Below, piece by piece: positions 35,485 through 44,744 of a stretch of 64,000 nt of DNA. The stretch lies in contig NZ_JAAOIZ010000007.1 in NCBI RefSeq assembly GCF_013184525.1, positions 124,001-188,000 of the forward strand. The letters run 5' to 3'. The notes beneath the pieces were generated by a model. The model saw only the letters and a program-made list of their open reading frames with translations. It did no database searches and had not been told where the DNA came from. A program made the translations under genes and the position numbers. The DNA comes from Chryseobacterium sp. LAM-KRS1 (GTDB taxonomy: Bacteria; Bacteroidota; Bacteroidia; Flavobacteriales; Weeksellaceae). Position 1 is the first letter of the stretch. The number at the start of each line of letters is the position of its first letter.

Positions 35485-37023
35485 TTATTTTGTTTCACTT
35501 ACTCTTAAAATATCACCAAAAACACCTCTCGCGGTTACCTGTGCTCCCGCACCGGCTCCCATAATTACAATAGGGTTTTCACCATAGCTCTCCGTATAGA
35601 TTTCAAAAATGGAATCTGATCCTTTTAATTGCCCTAATGCGGAAGTAGCCGGCACAGAAATTAATTTTACATCAAGTTCTCCTTTTTCTTTTTGAAGATC
35701 GCCATGTAGATCGCCTACATATCGTAGAACATGATCTGCCTCCTGATTTTGTTTAATTTTCTGGTATTCCTCGTCCAATTCTCCCAATCTGGAAATGAAT
35801 TCATTTTTGTCAATAGAAAGAAGGTTTTCAGGAATTAGATTCTGAATATTAATATCATTGAATTCATTAATCAGATCCAACTCTCTCGCCAGAATCAAAA
35901 GCTTTCTTGCAACATCATTTCCTGAAAGGTCCTCACGAGGATCCGGTTCAGTAAATCCTTTCTCCATTGCTTCTCCTATAATGGTTGAAAATTTCTCATC
36001 TCTAACTGAAAAATTATTGAAGATATAACTTAAAGAACCTGAAAACACGCCTTTAATTCTTGTAATATTTTCCCCTGACAGGTGCAATAGTTTAATGGTA
36101 TCGATCAAAGGCAAACCTGCTCCCACATTGGTCTCATAAAGATATCGTCTGTTATTTTTATTCAACGTATATCTTAGTTTACGATATTCTTCTATTGGAA
36201 GGGTATTGAAAATCTTGTTGGAAGATACAAGATCAAATCCGTTCTCAGCTAAAGCATGATAATTCTTAACAAAATCCTTACTCGCCGTATTATCAACCAC
36301 AATAAGATTCTCCAGCTGATTCTCTCTGGAGAAACTGATCAGTTCATCAACATTGGAAGGGCTTTCAGCAACTAAAACCTCATCATTCCAATTATGATCA
36401 AAGCCTTTTTTATTGAATGCTATTTTTCTTGAATTAGCAACAGCCACTACTTTAAGATCTATTTTTTTTCGTCTTTTAATTTCTTCGGAAGATTCCAATA
36501 CCTGGTCAATCAGAGTTTTACCCACATTCCCATGTCCAATGATTGCAAGATGAACGGTTTTAGGTTTTTTGGATATTTCAGATTCAATGATATTCTTAGT
36601 TTTCTCATCCTGAGAAGAAGTAACTACAATATTTACTCTTTTTTCACTTGCTATCTGATTCAGAAGCAAAGGAAAAACATTATTTCTTGCAAGTTCTGCC
36701 AGTATTTTATTAAAATCTTCAGCTACAAACCCCAGAACTGAAACGTTATTAATACTATAAATCTGAGATACTGCTCCTGATTTCCTTTCCGCTTCAAATT
36801 CCTCAATCAGACAATTAACCGCATTTTCAGAATCATTTTCGTGAACCAAAATTGATATTCCGTTTTCTATAGCTTGTTGTGAGATCACTCCTACACTAAT
36901 CCTGGCTAAAGTAAGTGCTTTAAAAATTCTACCGTCAATACCGATTTCCCCTAAGAAATCTTCTCCTTCAAATTTGATGATTGATCTGTTCTTTAAAAAT
37001 TTTATTTCGTTAACATTTTTCAT
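35485..37023 (-). CDS. hom: Homoserine dehydrogenase with N-terminal ACT pair, lacking the aspartokinase catalytic domain
   Basis: 512 residues. Residues 1-165 carry two ACT units (FLGEIGIDGRIFKALTLARI, then VLGFVAEDFNKILAELA) like the regulatory middle of ThrA. From about 172 comes the NAD-binding AIIGHGNVGKTLIDQV, then VDNTASKDFVKNYHALAENGFDLVSSNKIF, YETNVGAGLPLIDTI, the signature GVFSGSLSYIFNN and FTEPDPREDLSGNDVARKLLILARE. It thus equals ThrA without the kinase. It reduces aspartate semialdehyde to homoserine. Allosteric control by threonine or methionine is possible but unproven. Confidence 0.93.
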   Translation of the reverse strand: MKNVNEIKFLKNRSIIKFEGEDFLGEIGIDGRIFKALTLARISVGVISQQAIENGISILVHENDSENAVNCLIEEFEAERKSGAVSQIYSINNVSVLGFVAEDFNKILAELARNNVFPLLLNQIASEKRVNIVVTSSQDEKTKNIIESEISKKPKTVHLAIIGHGNVGKTLIDQVLESSEEIKRRKKIDLKVVAVANSRKIAFNKKGFDHNWNDEVLVAESPSNVDELISFSRENQLENLIVVDNTASKDFVKNYHALAENGFDLVSSNKIFNTLPIEEYRKLRYTLNKNNRRYLYETNVGAGLPLIDTIKLLHLSGENITRIKGVFSGSLSYIFNNFSVRDEKFSTIIGEAMEKGFTEPDPREDLSGNDVARKLLILARELDLINEFNDINIQNLIPENLLSIDKNEFISRLGELDEEYQKIKQNQEADHVLRYVGDLHGDLQKEKGELDVKLISVPATSALGQLKGSDSIFEIYTESYGENPIVIMGAGAGAQVTARGVFGDILRVSETK

Positions 37024-37034
37024 CTGTTCATTCT

Positions 37035-38024
37035 TTATTGTTTAGCTTTATTACAGGTTTCTTGTAATTGTTCAGTTTCTTTCTGTAATAAAATGGTTTT
37101 AATGATATTATTTAATTGTTTGTATTCCATTAGGAAGGCATCATGCCCGTGAACTGAGGTGATCTCGTGATAAGAAACATTCTTTTTTTTACCTTTCAGT
37201 TTTTCAAAACACATCCGGATTTCGGAAGCAGGAAAGAACAAATCTGTATCAACGGAGATCAAGTGCATTCGTGCCTGTATATTCTCCAGCCTTTCTTCCT
37301 CGGCATTAATGTTCATCAGCAAATGATTCATCAGTTGATAAGATTTTAAACTAAATCTTTCATTAAGAGCTTTTCCGTGATATTCAAGCCAATCTTCCGA
37401 TTCAAGCTTATTTTTTGTGGTATTGTATTTATTTTGAAATCTGTCGTTTAAAGATTGTGGGGTTCTATAACATAGCATTGCATGGATTCTTGCCTTTTGT
37501 AACGGAGCGTCATTTCCATTTAATAAAAATTTCTGAACCATACATTGCGCATGCAGCCAATCATGAGTTCTGAAATCACAGGCAATGGGAATAAATACTT
37601 CTGCAAGTTCCGGGCGTTTAACCAGCATTTCCCATCCTATTCCTCCACCAAGAGAACCTCCGATAATCGCATATAGGCTTTTAATGTTAAGTAATTCTAG
37701 CCCTTTTAAAAATATGCCTGCAATATCCGAAGGAGTAAACTCTTCATATTCTTCAATTAAAAAATCATCGTACCCATTTCCGGGAATATTGAAACACAAA
37801 ACCGTATAGACATTGGTATCAACCACCTGGCCATCTCCTACTAATTGCTTCCACCAGCCATTTGTTCCCGATACATTGGAATTTCCCGTTAAAGCATGGT
37901 TGATTAAAATAACAGGTGCCGAAAACAGCTCTTTCCCGAAGGTCTGATAGCTCAACGGGATATTGCATTCCTTTCCGGAATTAGTTTGATATGAAAGATT
38001 AATATGTTTTAGTTCTGTTTTCAA
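37035..38024 (-). CDS. metX: Homoserine O-acetyltransferase (alpha/beta hydrolase)
   Basis: 329 residues. The nucleophile elbow GGSLGGGIGWE, the beginning LSYQTFGKELFSAPVILINHALTGNSNV and the closing DTDLFFPASEI...HGHDAFLMEY (catalytic Asp and His) fit MetX. It acylates homoserine, acetyl or succinyl donor undetermined, the committed step before MetZ. It is first gene of the operon and lies 66 bases downstream of a SAM-I riboswitch. Confidence 0.94.
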   Translation of the reverse strand: MKTELKHINLSYQTNSGKECNIPLSYQTFGKELFSAPVILINHALTGNSNVSGTNGWWKQLVGDGQVVDTNVYTVLCFNIPGNGYDDFLIEEYEEFTPSDIAGIFLKGLELLNIKSLYAIIGGSLGGGIGWEMLVKRPELAEVFIPIACDFRTHDWLHAQCMVQKFLLNGNDAPLQKARIHAMLCYRTPQSLNDRFQNKYNTTKNKLESEDWLEYHGKALNERFSLKSYQLMNHLLMNINAEEERLENIQARMHLISVDTDLFFPASEIRMCFEKLKGKKKNVSYHEITSVHGHDAFLMEYKQLNNIIKTILLQKETEQLQETCNKAKQ

Positions 38025-38090
38025 TTCTATTATACATTATTTATAATACAATTGAAAATGCCACAGGAAATGGCTGAAAAACTCAGTAAG

Positions 38091-38193
38091 TTATCTGTCC
38101 AAAAAATAATTTGGTAGAACGTAGCACCTTCTTCGCTTGCACAAAGGGTTGCTAAGGTTTCATCGGGTCTAATCCCTCAACCTTTCTTGATAA
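38091..38193 (-). ncRNA. SAM-I riboswitch (S-box) controlling the methionine operon
   Basis: Minus strand 38193 to 38091: P1 5' arm TTATC-AAGAAAGG, then GAGGGATTAGACCCGATGAA, the core ACCTTAGCAACC, GAAGAAGGTGCTACGTTCTACC and P1 3' arm GACAGATAA. These are the invariant S-box segments (AGAGGxxGAGGG.CxGxCCGAUGAA, GGCAACC, AAGGUGCUAA). No rapid strong terminator follows; only a weak AGCCA/TGGC hairpin (about 38056-38075) is present, so the switch may act on translation or by a longer-range terminator. Confidence 0.93.
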
Positions 38194-38223
38194 CATTTTC
38201 AATATTTGAATGATCGAATGCTG

Positions 38224-38231
38224 CAAAGATA
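38224..38231 (-). promoter_or_regulatory. Promoter -7 box of the methionine operon
   Basis: Minus-strand TATCTTTG (consensus TAnnTTTG), giving a start site near 38217, about 24 bases before the riboswitch. The -33 box is weak (T-rich). Confidence 0.55.
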
Positions 38232-38335
38232 TAATATTTTATTTAATTTTTTCATGAAAAAATTAATTTATTCTGAAAATCCCTGTAATCATTATAGTTA
38301 CAAGGATGTGTTAAGAATTATTCAGATAGAAAAAA

Positions 38336-38366
38336 TTGGAATTATTTTTCAAAAAAATTACCTTCG
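38336..38366 (+). promoter_or_regulatory. Probable promoter of the GH63 gene
   Basis: TTG (38336-38338), 20-base spacer and TACCTTCG (38359-38366), a near match to TAnnTTTG. The leader to the ATG at 38386 is short. Confidence 0.45.
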
Positions 38367-38385
38367 TAGTGAAAAATGATGAACT

Positions 38386-40992
38386 ATGACTGCAGAAAAA
38401 CAAAGATTACAGGATATAAAATGGAAAAACTGGGGGCCTTATGTAAGCAACAGACAATGGGGTAATGTTCGTGAGGATTATAGTCCCAATGGCAATGCGT
38501 GGAATTTCACCAATCATGATAAAGCTGAAAGTTATGCCTACCGTTGGGGTGAAGAAGGGATTGCCGGAATATCGGACACCAAACAGCTTTTTTGTTTCGC
38601 TCTTTCATTTTGGAACAAAAAGGACAAAATGATCAAAGAACGTTTTTTCGGATTGAGTAATCCCCAGGGCAATCATGGTGAAGATATCAAAGAGATCTTT
38701 TACTATCTGGACAACACGCCTACCCATAGTTATATGAAGATGGTGTATAAATATCCGATCCATGAATTTCCTTATGATCACCTGCTATCTGAAAACGGAA
38801 GACGAAGCAAAAAAGAAGCTGAATTTGAAATCTTTGATACCGGAATCTTTGATAATGATGAATATTTTGATATTTTCATCGAATACTGTAAAGCAGATGC
38901 TGACGATTTTTTAGTCCGTATCACAGTTTGTAACAGGAGCCAAAACGATGCACCTATTGTTGTCGCTCCAACAGCCTGGTTCCGTAACAACTGGAAATGG
39001 GGATATAATACTTATAAGGGGCAGCTAAACGCCTCATACGACGGCTGTATTGATATTAACCATGATAGTATTTCCATCAAAAAATTCTATTCAAGAAACA
39101 CCGGTGCCAAAAGTCTCTTTTGTGATAATGAAACCAATACACCTAAATTATACGGAGCTCCTTTAACAGATAACACCTATTTCAAGGATGGTATAAACGA
39201 TCACATTATTCATAACTCCAATACCGTTAATCCGGAAAAAAGAGGCTCAAAAGCGGCTTTTGTGATTGAAGAAATTATTGGTGGGGGACAATCAAAAACC
39301 TTTGATTTCAGGCTGTCGCCAAACGACACCGATGAACCATTTCATCATTTTGATGAGATTTTCAACACCCGGATTGCTGAGGCCAACGAATTCTATGAAG
39401 AAGTTCAGCACGATGTAACGAATGATGATGAAAGAAATGTTCAACGTCAGGCTTTCGCAGGGCTATTATGGAACAAACAATTTTATCATTATAATGTTGG
39501 GAAATGGCTTAAGGGAGATCCTAATTTTGATGCACCGAGGGATTTCAACCACTATGTAAGAAATACAGAGTGGAACCACATGCACAATAAGGACATTATT
39601 TCAATGCCGGACAAATGGGAATACCCATGGTATGCTACCTGGGATCTCGCTTTTCACTGCGTTCCCTATGCATTAATTGATGCCCAGTTTGCAAAAAACC
39701 AACTTCTCTTGTTAACCAAAGAGTGGTATATGCATCCTAATGGACAACTTCCGGCGTATGAATGGAACTTAAGTGATGTAAATCCACCTGTCCATGCTTG
39801 GTCTTGTTTCAGGGTATTTAAGATTGATGAAAAGACCAATGGAAAACCGGATCTCCTGTTTCTGGAAAAGGTTTTTCAAAAATTACTTTTGAACTTTACC
39901 TGGTGGGTAAACCGTAAGGATAAAAACGGTAAAAATATTTTCGGCGGCGGTTTTCTAGGTCTTGATAATATCGGAGCTTTCGATCGTAATATGGAACTTA
40001 AAGACGGTGAGCATCTTGAACAGGCAGACGGTACAAGCTGGATGGCAATGTATGCATTGAATATGATGAGAATTGCAATGGAACTTGCCCAATACTATCA
40101 GGTATATGAAGACATGGCCATTAAGTTTTTTGAGCATTATCTTTACATCGCGGAAGCGATGGAAAACATGGGTGATGGAAAAGAAGGCCTTTGGAATGAA
40201 GAAGATGGTTTTTTCTATGATGTACTACAACTTGGGAACGGCGAAAGTGTTACGCTTCGTTTAAGAAGTATTGTCGGACTTATTCCTTTATTTGCTGTGG
40301 AGATTATCGATCATGGATTATTGGAAAAAATGCCCAACTTTAAAATAAGAATGGAATGGGTGCTGAAAAATAAGCCGGAACTTACGAAACTGGTTTCCCA
40401 TTGGGATGAAGAAGGTCATGGCAGAAAACATTTAATGAGTATTCTTCGTAAAAACAGACTAACAAAAGTCTTGACAAGAATGTTGGATGAAAAAGAATTT
40501 TTAAGTTCTTATGGGATCAGGGCTATGTCTAAAGTATATGAAGAAAATCCTTTTATTTTCTCTGTTCATGGGACAGAAAATGTGGTTTATTATACCCCCG
40601 CGGAAAGTGACAGCAGAATGTTTGGAGGAAATAGTAACTGGAGAGGCCCGATCTGGTTCCCTATTAACTTTTTGATTGTCGAAAGTCTGCAGCGTTTTCA
40701 TTTCTATTATGGAAACAGCCTGAAAGTGGAATTACCAACAGGAAGCGGAGATAAAAGGAATCTGGATGAAGTAGCACAAAATATCAGTAACAGGCTATGT
40801 TCTATATTCCTTAAAGATGAACAGGGACAAAGAGCTTTTAATGGGGGGAACAATAAGTTTAATCACGATGAGCATTTCAAAGATTATATCACCTTTTATG
40901 AATATTTTCACGGAGATAACGGACGTGGAGTTGGCGCCTCACATCAAACAGGATGGACGGCAACGGTCGCTAAATTGATGAAACCGAGATAG
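38386..40992 (+). CDS. GH63-type glucosidase
   Basis: 868 residues, no signal peptide, probably cytosolic. The sequence tracks GH63/mannosyl-oligosaccharide-glucosidase-like bacterial enzymes: start QRLQDIKWKNWGPYVSNRQWG, then WFRNNWKWGYN, the (alpha/alpha)6-barrel part WEYPWYATWDLAFHCVP, NGQLPAYEWNLSDVNPP and GDGKEGLWNEEDGFFYD, and the closing NSNWRGPIWFPINFLI and QTGWTATVAKLM. A likely role is hydrolysing glucosides or glycogen/trehalose-related oligosaccharides; the substrate cannot be read. Single transcription unit between its promoter and a strong hairpin. Confidence 0.85.
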   Translation: MTAEKQRLQDIKWKNWGPYVSNRQWGNVREDYSPNGNAWNFTNHDKAESYAYRWGEEGIAGISDTKQLFCFALSFWNKKDKMIKERFFGLSNPQGNHGEDIKEIFYYLDNTPTHSYMKMVYKYPIHEFPYDHLLSENGRRSKKEAEFEIFDTGIFDNDEYFDIFIEYCKADADDFLVRITVCNRSQNDAPIVVAPTAWFRNNWKWGYNTYKGQLNASYDGCIDINHDSISIKKFYSRNTGAKSLFCDNETNTPKLYGAPLTDNTYFKDGINDHIIHNSNTVNPEKRGSKAAFVIEEIIGGGQSKTFDFRLSPNDTDEPFHHFDEIFNTRIAEANEFYEEVQHDVTNDDERNVQRQAFAGLLWNKQFYHYNVGKWLKGDPNFDAPRDFNHYVRNTEWNHMHNKDIISMPDKWEYPWYATWDLAFHCVPYALIDAQFAKNQLLLLTKEWYMHPNGQLPAYEWNLSDVNPPVHAWSCFRVFKIDEKTNGKPDLLFLEKVFQKLLLNFTWWVNRKDKNGKNIFGGGFLGLDNIGAFDRNMELKDGEHLEQADGTSWMAMYALNMMRIAMELAQYYQVYEDMAIKFFEHYLYIAEAMENMGDGKEGLWNEEDGFFYDVLQLGNGESVTLRLRSIVGLIPLFAVEIIDHGLLEKMPNFKIRMEWVLKNKPELTKLVSHWDEEGHGRKHLMSILRKNRLTKVLTRMLDEKEFLSSYGIRAMSKVYEENPFIFSVHGTENVVYYTPAESDSRMFGGNSNWRGPIWFPINFLIVESLQRFHFYYGNSLKVELPTGSGDKRNLDEVAQNISNRLCSIFLKDEQGQRAFNGGNNKFNHDEHFKDYITFYEYFHGDNGRGVGASHQTGWTATVAKLMKPR

Positions 40993-40994
40993 AA

Positions 40995-41032
40995 TAAAAA
41001 TGTACCACTTTCTTAAGTGGTACATTTTTTTT
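40995..41032 (+). terminator. Intrinsic terminator after the GH63 gene
   Basis: Perfect stem AAATGTACCACTT/AAGTGGTACATTT, 4-base loop, then eight Ts. Confidence 0.93.
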
Positions 41033-41230
41033 ATCAATTAATTAACCTTTAGTATTGAACATCATTGATGCCTTAATTTTAGCCATAAACCAAAACAAGC
41101 AACAAAAATAATAATTATAATAGATTATTGATAAATATTTCATATATTTACATCGTTAACCTTTAAGAAAATGAAACTCAATGTTTAAATCTTAAAGAAA
41201 GAAAATACCCTCAACAACACATAATAAGCA

Positions 41231-41262
41231 TAAAGCCGGATTTTAACAATCCGGCTTTTTTA
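41231..41262 (+). terminator. Intrinsic terminator with no plus-strand gene before it
   Basis: Perfect 11-bp stem AAAGCCGGATT/AATCCGGCTTT followed on the plus strand by TTTTATTTTG. On the minus strand (after the OsmC gene) the T-tract is weak. It is either a two-way terminator or the end of a short plus-strand RNA from 41033-41230. Confidence 0.7.
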
Positions 41263-41279
41263 TTTTGTTTATAACATCC

Positions 41280-41699
41280 TTAAATTTTTTCGCCATTTAC
41301 AAATACATCATAACCGATTTCTACGTTCGGCTCCAAAGTTTTAGAAACAGAACAGTATTTATCAAATGATAACTGCGCTGCTTTCAAAGCCTTAGCAGGG
41401 TCGATGTTACCTTCCAAAAAAAACTGAACTTTAATTGATTTAAAAGGCTTAGCATCATCGACAGGTACTCTCTCTCCTTCTACTTCTGCTTTAAAACCAG
41501 TGATATCCTGTCTTTGTTTTTTTAATATGGACACGACGTCTATTCCACTACATCCTGCAACTGCCATTAAAACACTTTCCATGGGAGAAACACCTTTTGC
41601 TCCGGGTTGTGATGTATTATCCAAAAGGATTGAATTTCCTTGAGAATTAGTACACTCAAATAAAAAGTCGTCGTTTATTCTGTTTAATGTAATTTTCAT
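41280..41699 (-). CDS. OsmC-family protein
   Basis: 139 residues, an OsmC/YhfA-type two-layer fold: SPMESVLMAVAGCSGIDVVSIL with the conserved Cys at about 51, and LKAAQLSFDKYCSVSKTL with the second Cys about 115. Two redox cysteines and a Glu act on organic hydroperoxides. YhfA-type members have roles beyond peroxides, so the substrate is uncertain. Same strand as the downstream genes' cluster, with the DUF2314 gene 18 bases upstream. Confidence 0.9.
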   Translation of the reverse strand: MKITLNRINDDFLFECTNSQGNSILLDNTSQPGAKGVSPMESVLMAVAGCSGIDVVSILKKQRQDITGFKAEVEGERVPVDDAKPFKSIKVQFFLEGNIDPAKALKAAQLSFDKYCSVSKTLEPNVEIGYDVFVNGEKI

Positions 41700-41717
41700 T
41701 CTAATTAATATTTTTCT

Positions 41718-42221
41718 TTATTCGTAAATTAATCCTTCTGCATCCATTTCTTTTTTTTCTTCAGGACTCATATATTTTCTTACAACCTTTATTGTGTAAG
41801 CCCCTTTTACAATATTCTTGTCATTATATTTCCAATCACTAATTCTTTCAATGGGAACTTCAACCGAATCTCCTAACTTGACCAATATTTTTTTATCAAA
41901 CGGCTCATTTTGAACAATCCCATAGTATTTCCCATCCTTAAACTGAATATCTCCGATCCAGATATGTTCTCCACCTCCATCAGATGTGTCAAACTGCTGT
42001 TTTAATGTAAAATTGGAATAATCAGGGTTTTTACTTTGTATCGCGTTTTGAAATTCGGGTAAAGTTTCTTTCGCGTTTTTTACAGCACTATTCATTTCCT
42101 CATCAGCATTTTTGAAATACATGATATCGGGTTTACCTTCTCTCTTAAGTTTTTCTCGCTTCTCCTGGCAATTTATCAGAAATGCCAAAAGACAGATAAC
42201 AGTTATTATTCTCATAGGCAA
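41718..42221 (-). CDS. DUF2314 lipoprotein
   Basis: 167 residues with lipobox LAFLINC (Cys18). The mature part is a DUF2314 domain: DEEMNSAVKNAKETLPEFQNAI, GGGEHIWIGDIQFKDGKYYGIVQNEP and GDSVEVPIERISDWKY. The domain is widespread but without known activity. It lies 2 bases after the DUF58 gene on the same strand, so is probably cotranscribed with it. Confidence 0.88.
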   Translation of the reverse strand: MPMRIITVICLLAFLINCQEKREKLKREGKPDIMYFKNADEEMNSAVKNAKETLPEFQNAIQSKNPDYSNFTLKQQFDTSDGGGEHIWIGDIQFKDGKYYGIVQNEPFDKKILVKLGDSVEVPIERISDWKYNDKNIVKGAYTIKVVRKYMSPEEKKEMDAEGLIYE

Positions 42222-42223
42222 AA

Positions 42224-43546
42224 TTATAAAATTCCTCTGGCTTTTATCTCCAGATATTTATTGATAACATCGATATTTAAATTTTCAGGAAGTGTATATA
42301 CTGTATAAATCCCATATTTCCGTAGTTCCTGAATGATCAGTTTCTTTTCAAATTCAAATTTTTCAGCAATAACTTCATCATAAATCTCCTGCATACTCTC
42401 CGGATTCTTATGAATTAAAGTCTGGAGTTCCGAATTCTTAAAAAATACAACGACCAACAAATGATTTTTTGAAATGCCACGCAAGTACTTTAACTGCCTG
42501 TTCAAACCATCCAGCGTTTCAAAATTTGTAAAAAGTAAAATCAGGCTTCTTTGGTTGATTGAATATTTTACATCCTGATAAAGGCGATTAAAATCACTTT
42601 CAAAAAAATTGGTTTTTATATTATAAAGTGATTCCGAAATTTTCTTTAGCTGACCGGATTTGTTTTCTGCAGCTATCTTGTTTTCAGTTTTTTTAGAGAA
42701 TGTCATCATCCCTGCCCGATCTCCTTTTTTTAATATAATATGAGACAGGGCCATTGTCGCATTGATAGAATAGTCAAGAAGACTTAGCTCTTTAAATGGC
42801 ATTTTCATGGTTCGCCCAGTATCAATCAGCATGAAAATCCTTTGAGATTTTTCATCCTGAAACTGATTAACCATCAAACGATTGGTCTTTGATGTAGCCT
42901 TCCAATTGATTGTCCTGATATCATCCCCGGGAACATAATCCTTGATCTGCTCAAACTCCATGGTATGGCCGAGCTTTCTGATTTTTTTGATACCCCCCAA
43001 TAAGAATTCACTTTGAAGAGCCATTAATTCATATTTCCGTAAATGAACAAAAGAAGGATATGCCGCTAAATTTGCATTTTTCTGGAATCTATATCTTTTC
43101 GAAACAAAATCTATCGGAGAAGAAGTATAAACATTTAAGCTACCAAAATTATATTCACCTCTTTCTTTAGGCTCAAGAATATATTGAAAGAATGCATTTC
43201 TGCCGGGATCAATTTCTTTTCGAATTAAAAAATCCCTTTTCTGAAACTGAAACGGAATTTCATCGATGATTTTAGTATTGATCTTAAAACCATAATTATT
43301 TTTAATATCAATTTTTATTGGATTCTCATCACCATTTGATAACTTTTCAGGTAAGATCCTTTGTGCTAAAACACCTTCTTTTTGATTAAAAAGTAAAAGA
43401 TAATCTACCATTGCAGCCAAAAAGCAAAGCAAGAGCACAATATGAGCTACATAAATAAAAATTGGAAAGAAAAAAGCCAGAACATAAAGTATCCCCACTC
43501 CAATGAGCGTGAAGAAAAAGCGATTATTAATGTATAAGTTTCTCAT
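42224..43546 (-). CDS. DUF58 domain membrane protein
   Basis: 440 residues. Two N-terminal membrane segments (about 9-50) are followed by a beta region and the DUF58 core EFEQIKDYVPGDDIRTINWKATSKTNRLMVNQF (about 195-230). A von Willebrand A-like part (IFMLIDTGRTM, with a DxG variant of the metal site, and LILLFTNFETLDG) follows. DUF58 proteins pair with MoxR ATPases, and here moxR lies directly upstream (104 bases). Likely part of a MoxR chaperone-type assembly at the membrane. Confidence 0.9.
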   Translation of the reverse strand: MRNLYINNRFFFTLIGVGILYVLAFFFPIFIYVAHIVLLLCFLAAMVDYLLLFNQKEGVLAQRILPEKLSNGDENPIKIDIKNNYGFKINTKIIDEIPFQFQKRDFLIRKEIDPGRNAFFQYILEPKERGEYNFGSLNVYTSSPIDFVSKRYRFQKNANLAAYPSFVHLRKYELMALQSEFLLGGIKKIRKLGHTMEFEQIKDYVPGDDIRTINWKATSKTNRLMVNQFQDEKSQRIFMLIDTGRTMKMPFKELSLLDYSINATMALSHIILKKGDRAGMMTFSKKTENKIAAENKSGQLKKISESLYNIKTNFFESDFNRLYQDVKYSINQRSLILLFTNFETLDGLNRQLKYLRGISKNHLLVVVFFKNSELQTLIHKNPESMQEIYDEVIAEKFEFEKKLIIQELRKYGIYTVYTLPENLNIDVINKYLEIKARGIL

Positions 43547-43650
43547 TTTTCAGGTTGTGGATAACAAATTTTATGACAGCCTTATAAATCCACTACAAGG
43601 AATCTATTACTCTCTTCAACATTTTGAAATTTTATAATATCACTTATTAT

Positions 43651-44682
43651 TTATCTTGGAATTTCTATTCCCTCCAGAATCTGTCTGATAATTTCGTCAG
43701 CACTTAAACCTTCCATTTCTCTTTCCGGCGAAACAATTACTCTGTGTCTCAACACTGCATAACTGGCTTCTTTGATATCTTCCGGAGTTACAAAATCCCG
43801 CCCCCTTAAAGCCGCAAAGGCTTTAGATGCCGTAAGTAAGGCTAAACTTGCCCTTGGTGAGGCTCCTAAATATAAAAACTGATTTTCTCTTGTATTAACA
43901 ATGATTTTAGCAATATACTCCATCAGCTGTGCTTCTACAATGATCTCTTTCACCAACTGCTGATAGTTTTTTAATTGCTGCGCAGTGATAACACGTCCTA
44001 CTGCTTCTGTTTTATCTTCGGTCCTGCTTTCATGTTGATTCTTAATAATCAGAACTTCCTGTTCAAGATTAGGATACCCAACATTTATTTTAAACAAAAA
44101 CCGGTCTAACTGTGCTTCCGGAAGCCTGTATGTTCCTTCGTGCTCAATCGGATTTTGTGTAGCAACGACTAAAAACGGCTCCTCCATCGTATATCGGATA
44201 CCGTCCATTGTAATCTGCCTTTCTTCCATTACTTCAAACAAAGCAGCTTGTGTTTTTGCCGGAGACCTGTTGATCTCATCAATTAAAATAAAATTGGAGA
44301 AAATAGGTCCTTTTTTAAACTCAAACTCCGAATTTTTCACGCTGAATACTGAAGTCCCTAAAATATCCGAAGGCATCAGATCAGGGGTAAATTGTATTCT
44401 GCTGAAATTTACATCAATAGTTTTTGCCAGCAACTTTGCCGTAATGGTTTTTGCAACTCCGGGAACTCCCTCAATGAGAACATGTCCATTTGAAAGGAGC
44501 GCTGCCAAAAGATGTTCTATCATACTCTCCTGCCCCACAATCACCTTACTTATTTCGGCTTTTACTTTTTCTAAACTCACACGGAGTTCAATCATATCGA
44601 TTCTCGATTGAAAATCGTTTTCTTCTTTATCAAGATTTATAGAACTTTGATTTTCTAAATTTTCGTTCTCAAGGTTTTCCAT
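43651..44682 (-). CDS. MoxR-family AAA+ ATPase
   Basis: 343 residues. Walker A GVPGVAKT, Walker B FILIDEINRSPAKTQAALFEVMEE, sensor VATQNPIEHEGTYRLPEAQLDRF and a lid region with YLGASPRASLALLTASKAFA. This is the MoxR signature set. The N-terminal 25 residues are Asn/Glu-rich and non-conserved. It acts with DUF58/vWA partners in maturation or stress tasks; targets unknown. It lies between the DUF4350 and DUF58 genes. Confidence 0.95.
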   Translation of the reverse strand: MENLENENLENQSSINLDKEENDFQSRIDMIELRVSLEKVKAEISKVIVGQESMIEHLLAALLSNGHVLIEGVPGVAKTITAKLLAKTIDVNFSRIQFTPDLMPSDILGTSVFSVKNSEFEFKKGPIFSNFILIDEINRSPAKTQAALFEVMEERQITMDGIRYTMEEPFLVVATQNPIEHEGTYRLPEAQLDRFLFKINVGYPNLEQEVLIIKNQHESRTEDKTEAVGRVITAQQLKNYQQLVKEIIVEAQLMEYIAKIIVNTRENQFLYLGASPRASLALLTASKAFAALRGRDFVTPEDIKEASYAVLRHRVIVSPEREMEGLSADEIIRQILEGIEIPR

Positions 44683-44696
44683 ACAATTTTAATTTA

Positions 44697-44744
44697 TCAT
44701 TTGTCAATGTATCCGTAACCACAGTTACTACATCGTTATATTAT
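44697..44744. repeat. Degenerate short repeats in the DUF4350-moxR gap
   Basis: Units around GTCAATGTATCCGTAACC and TACATCGTTATATTATT resemble those at 35389-35480. No gene fits here. Confidence 0.3.

Noticed and set aside
38056..38075. Rho-independent terminator of the SAM riboswitch
   Set aside because: The AGCCA/TGGC hairpin is only four to five pairs long and the T-tract short; not counted as a terminator.
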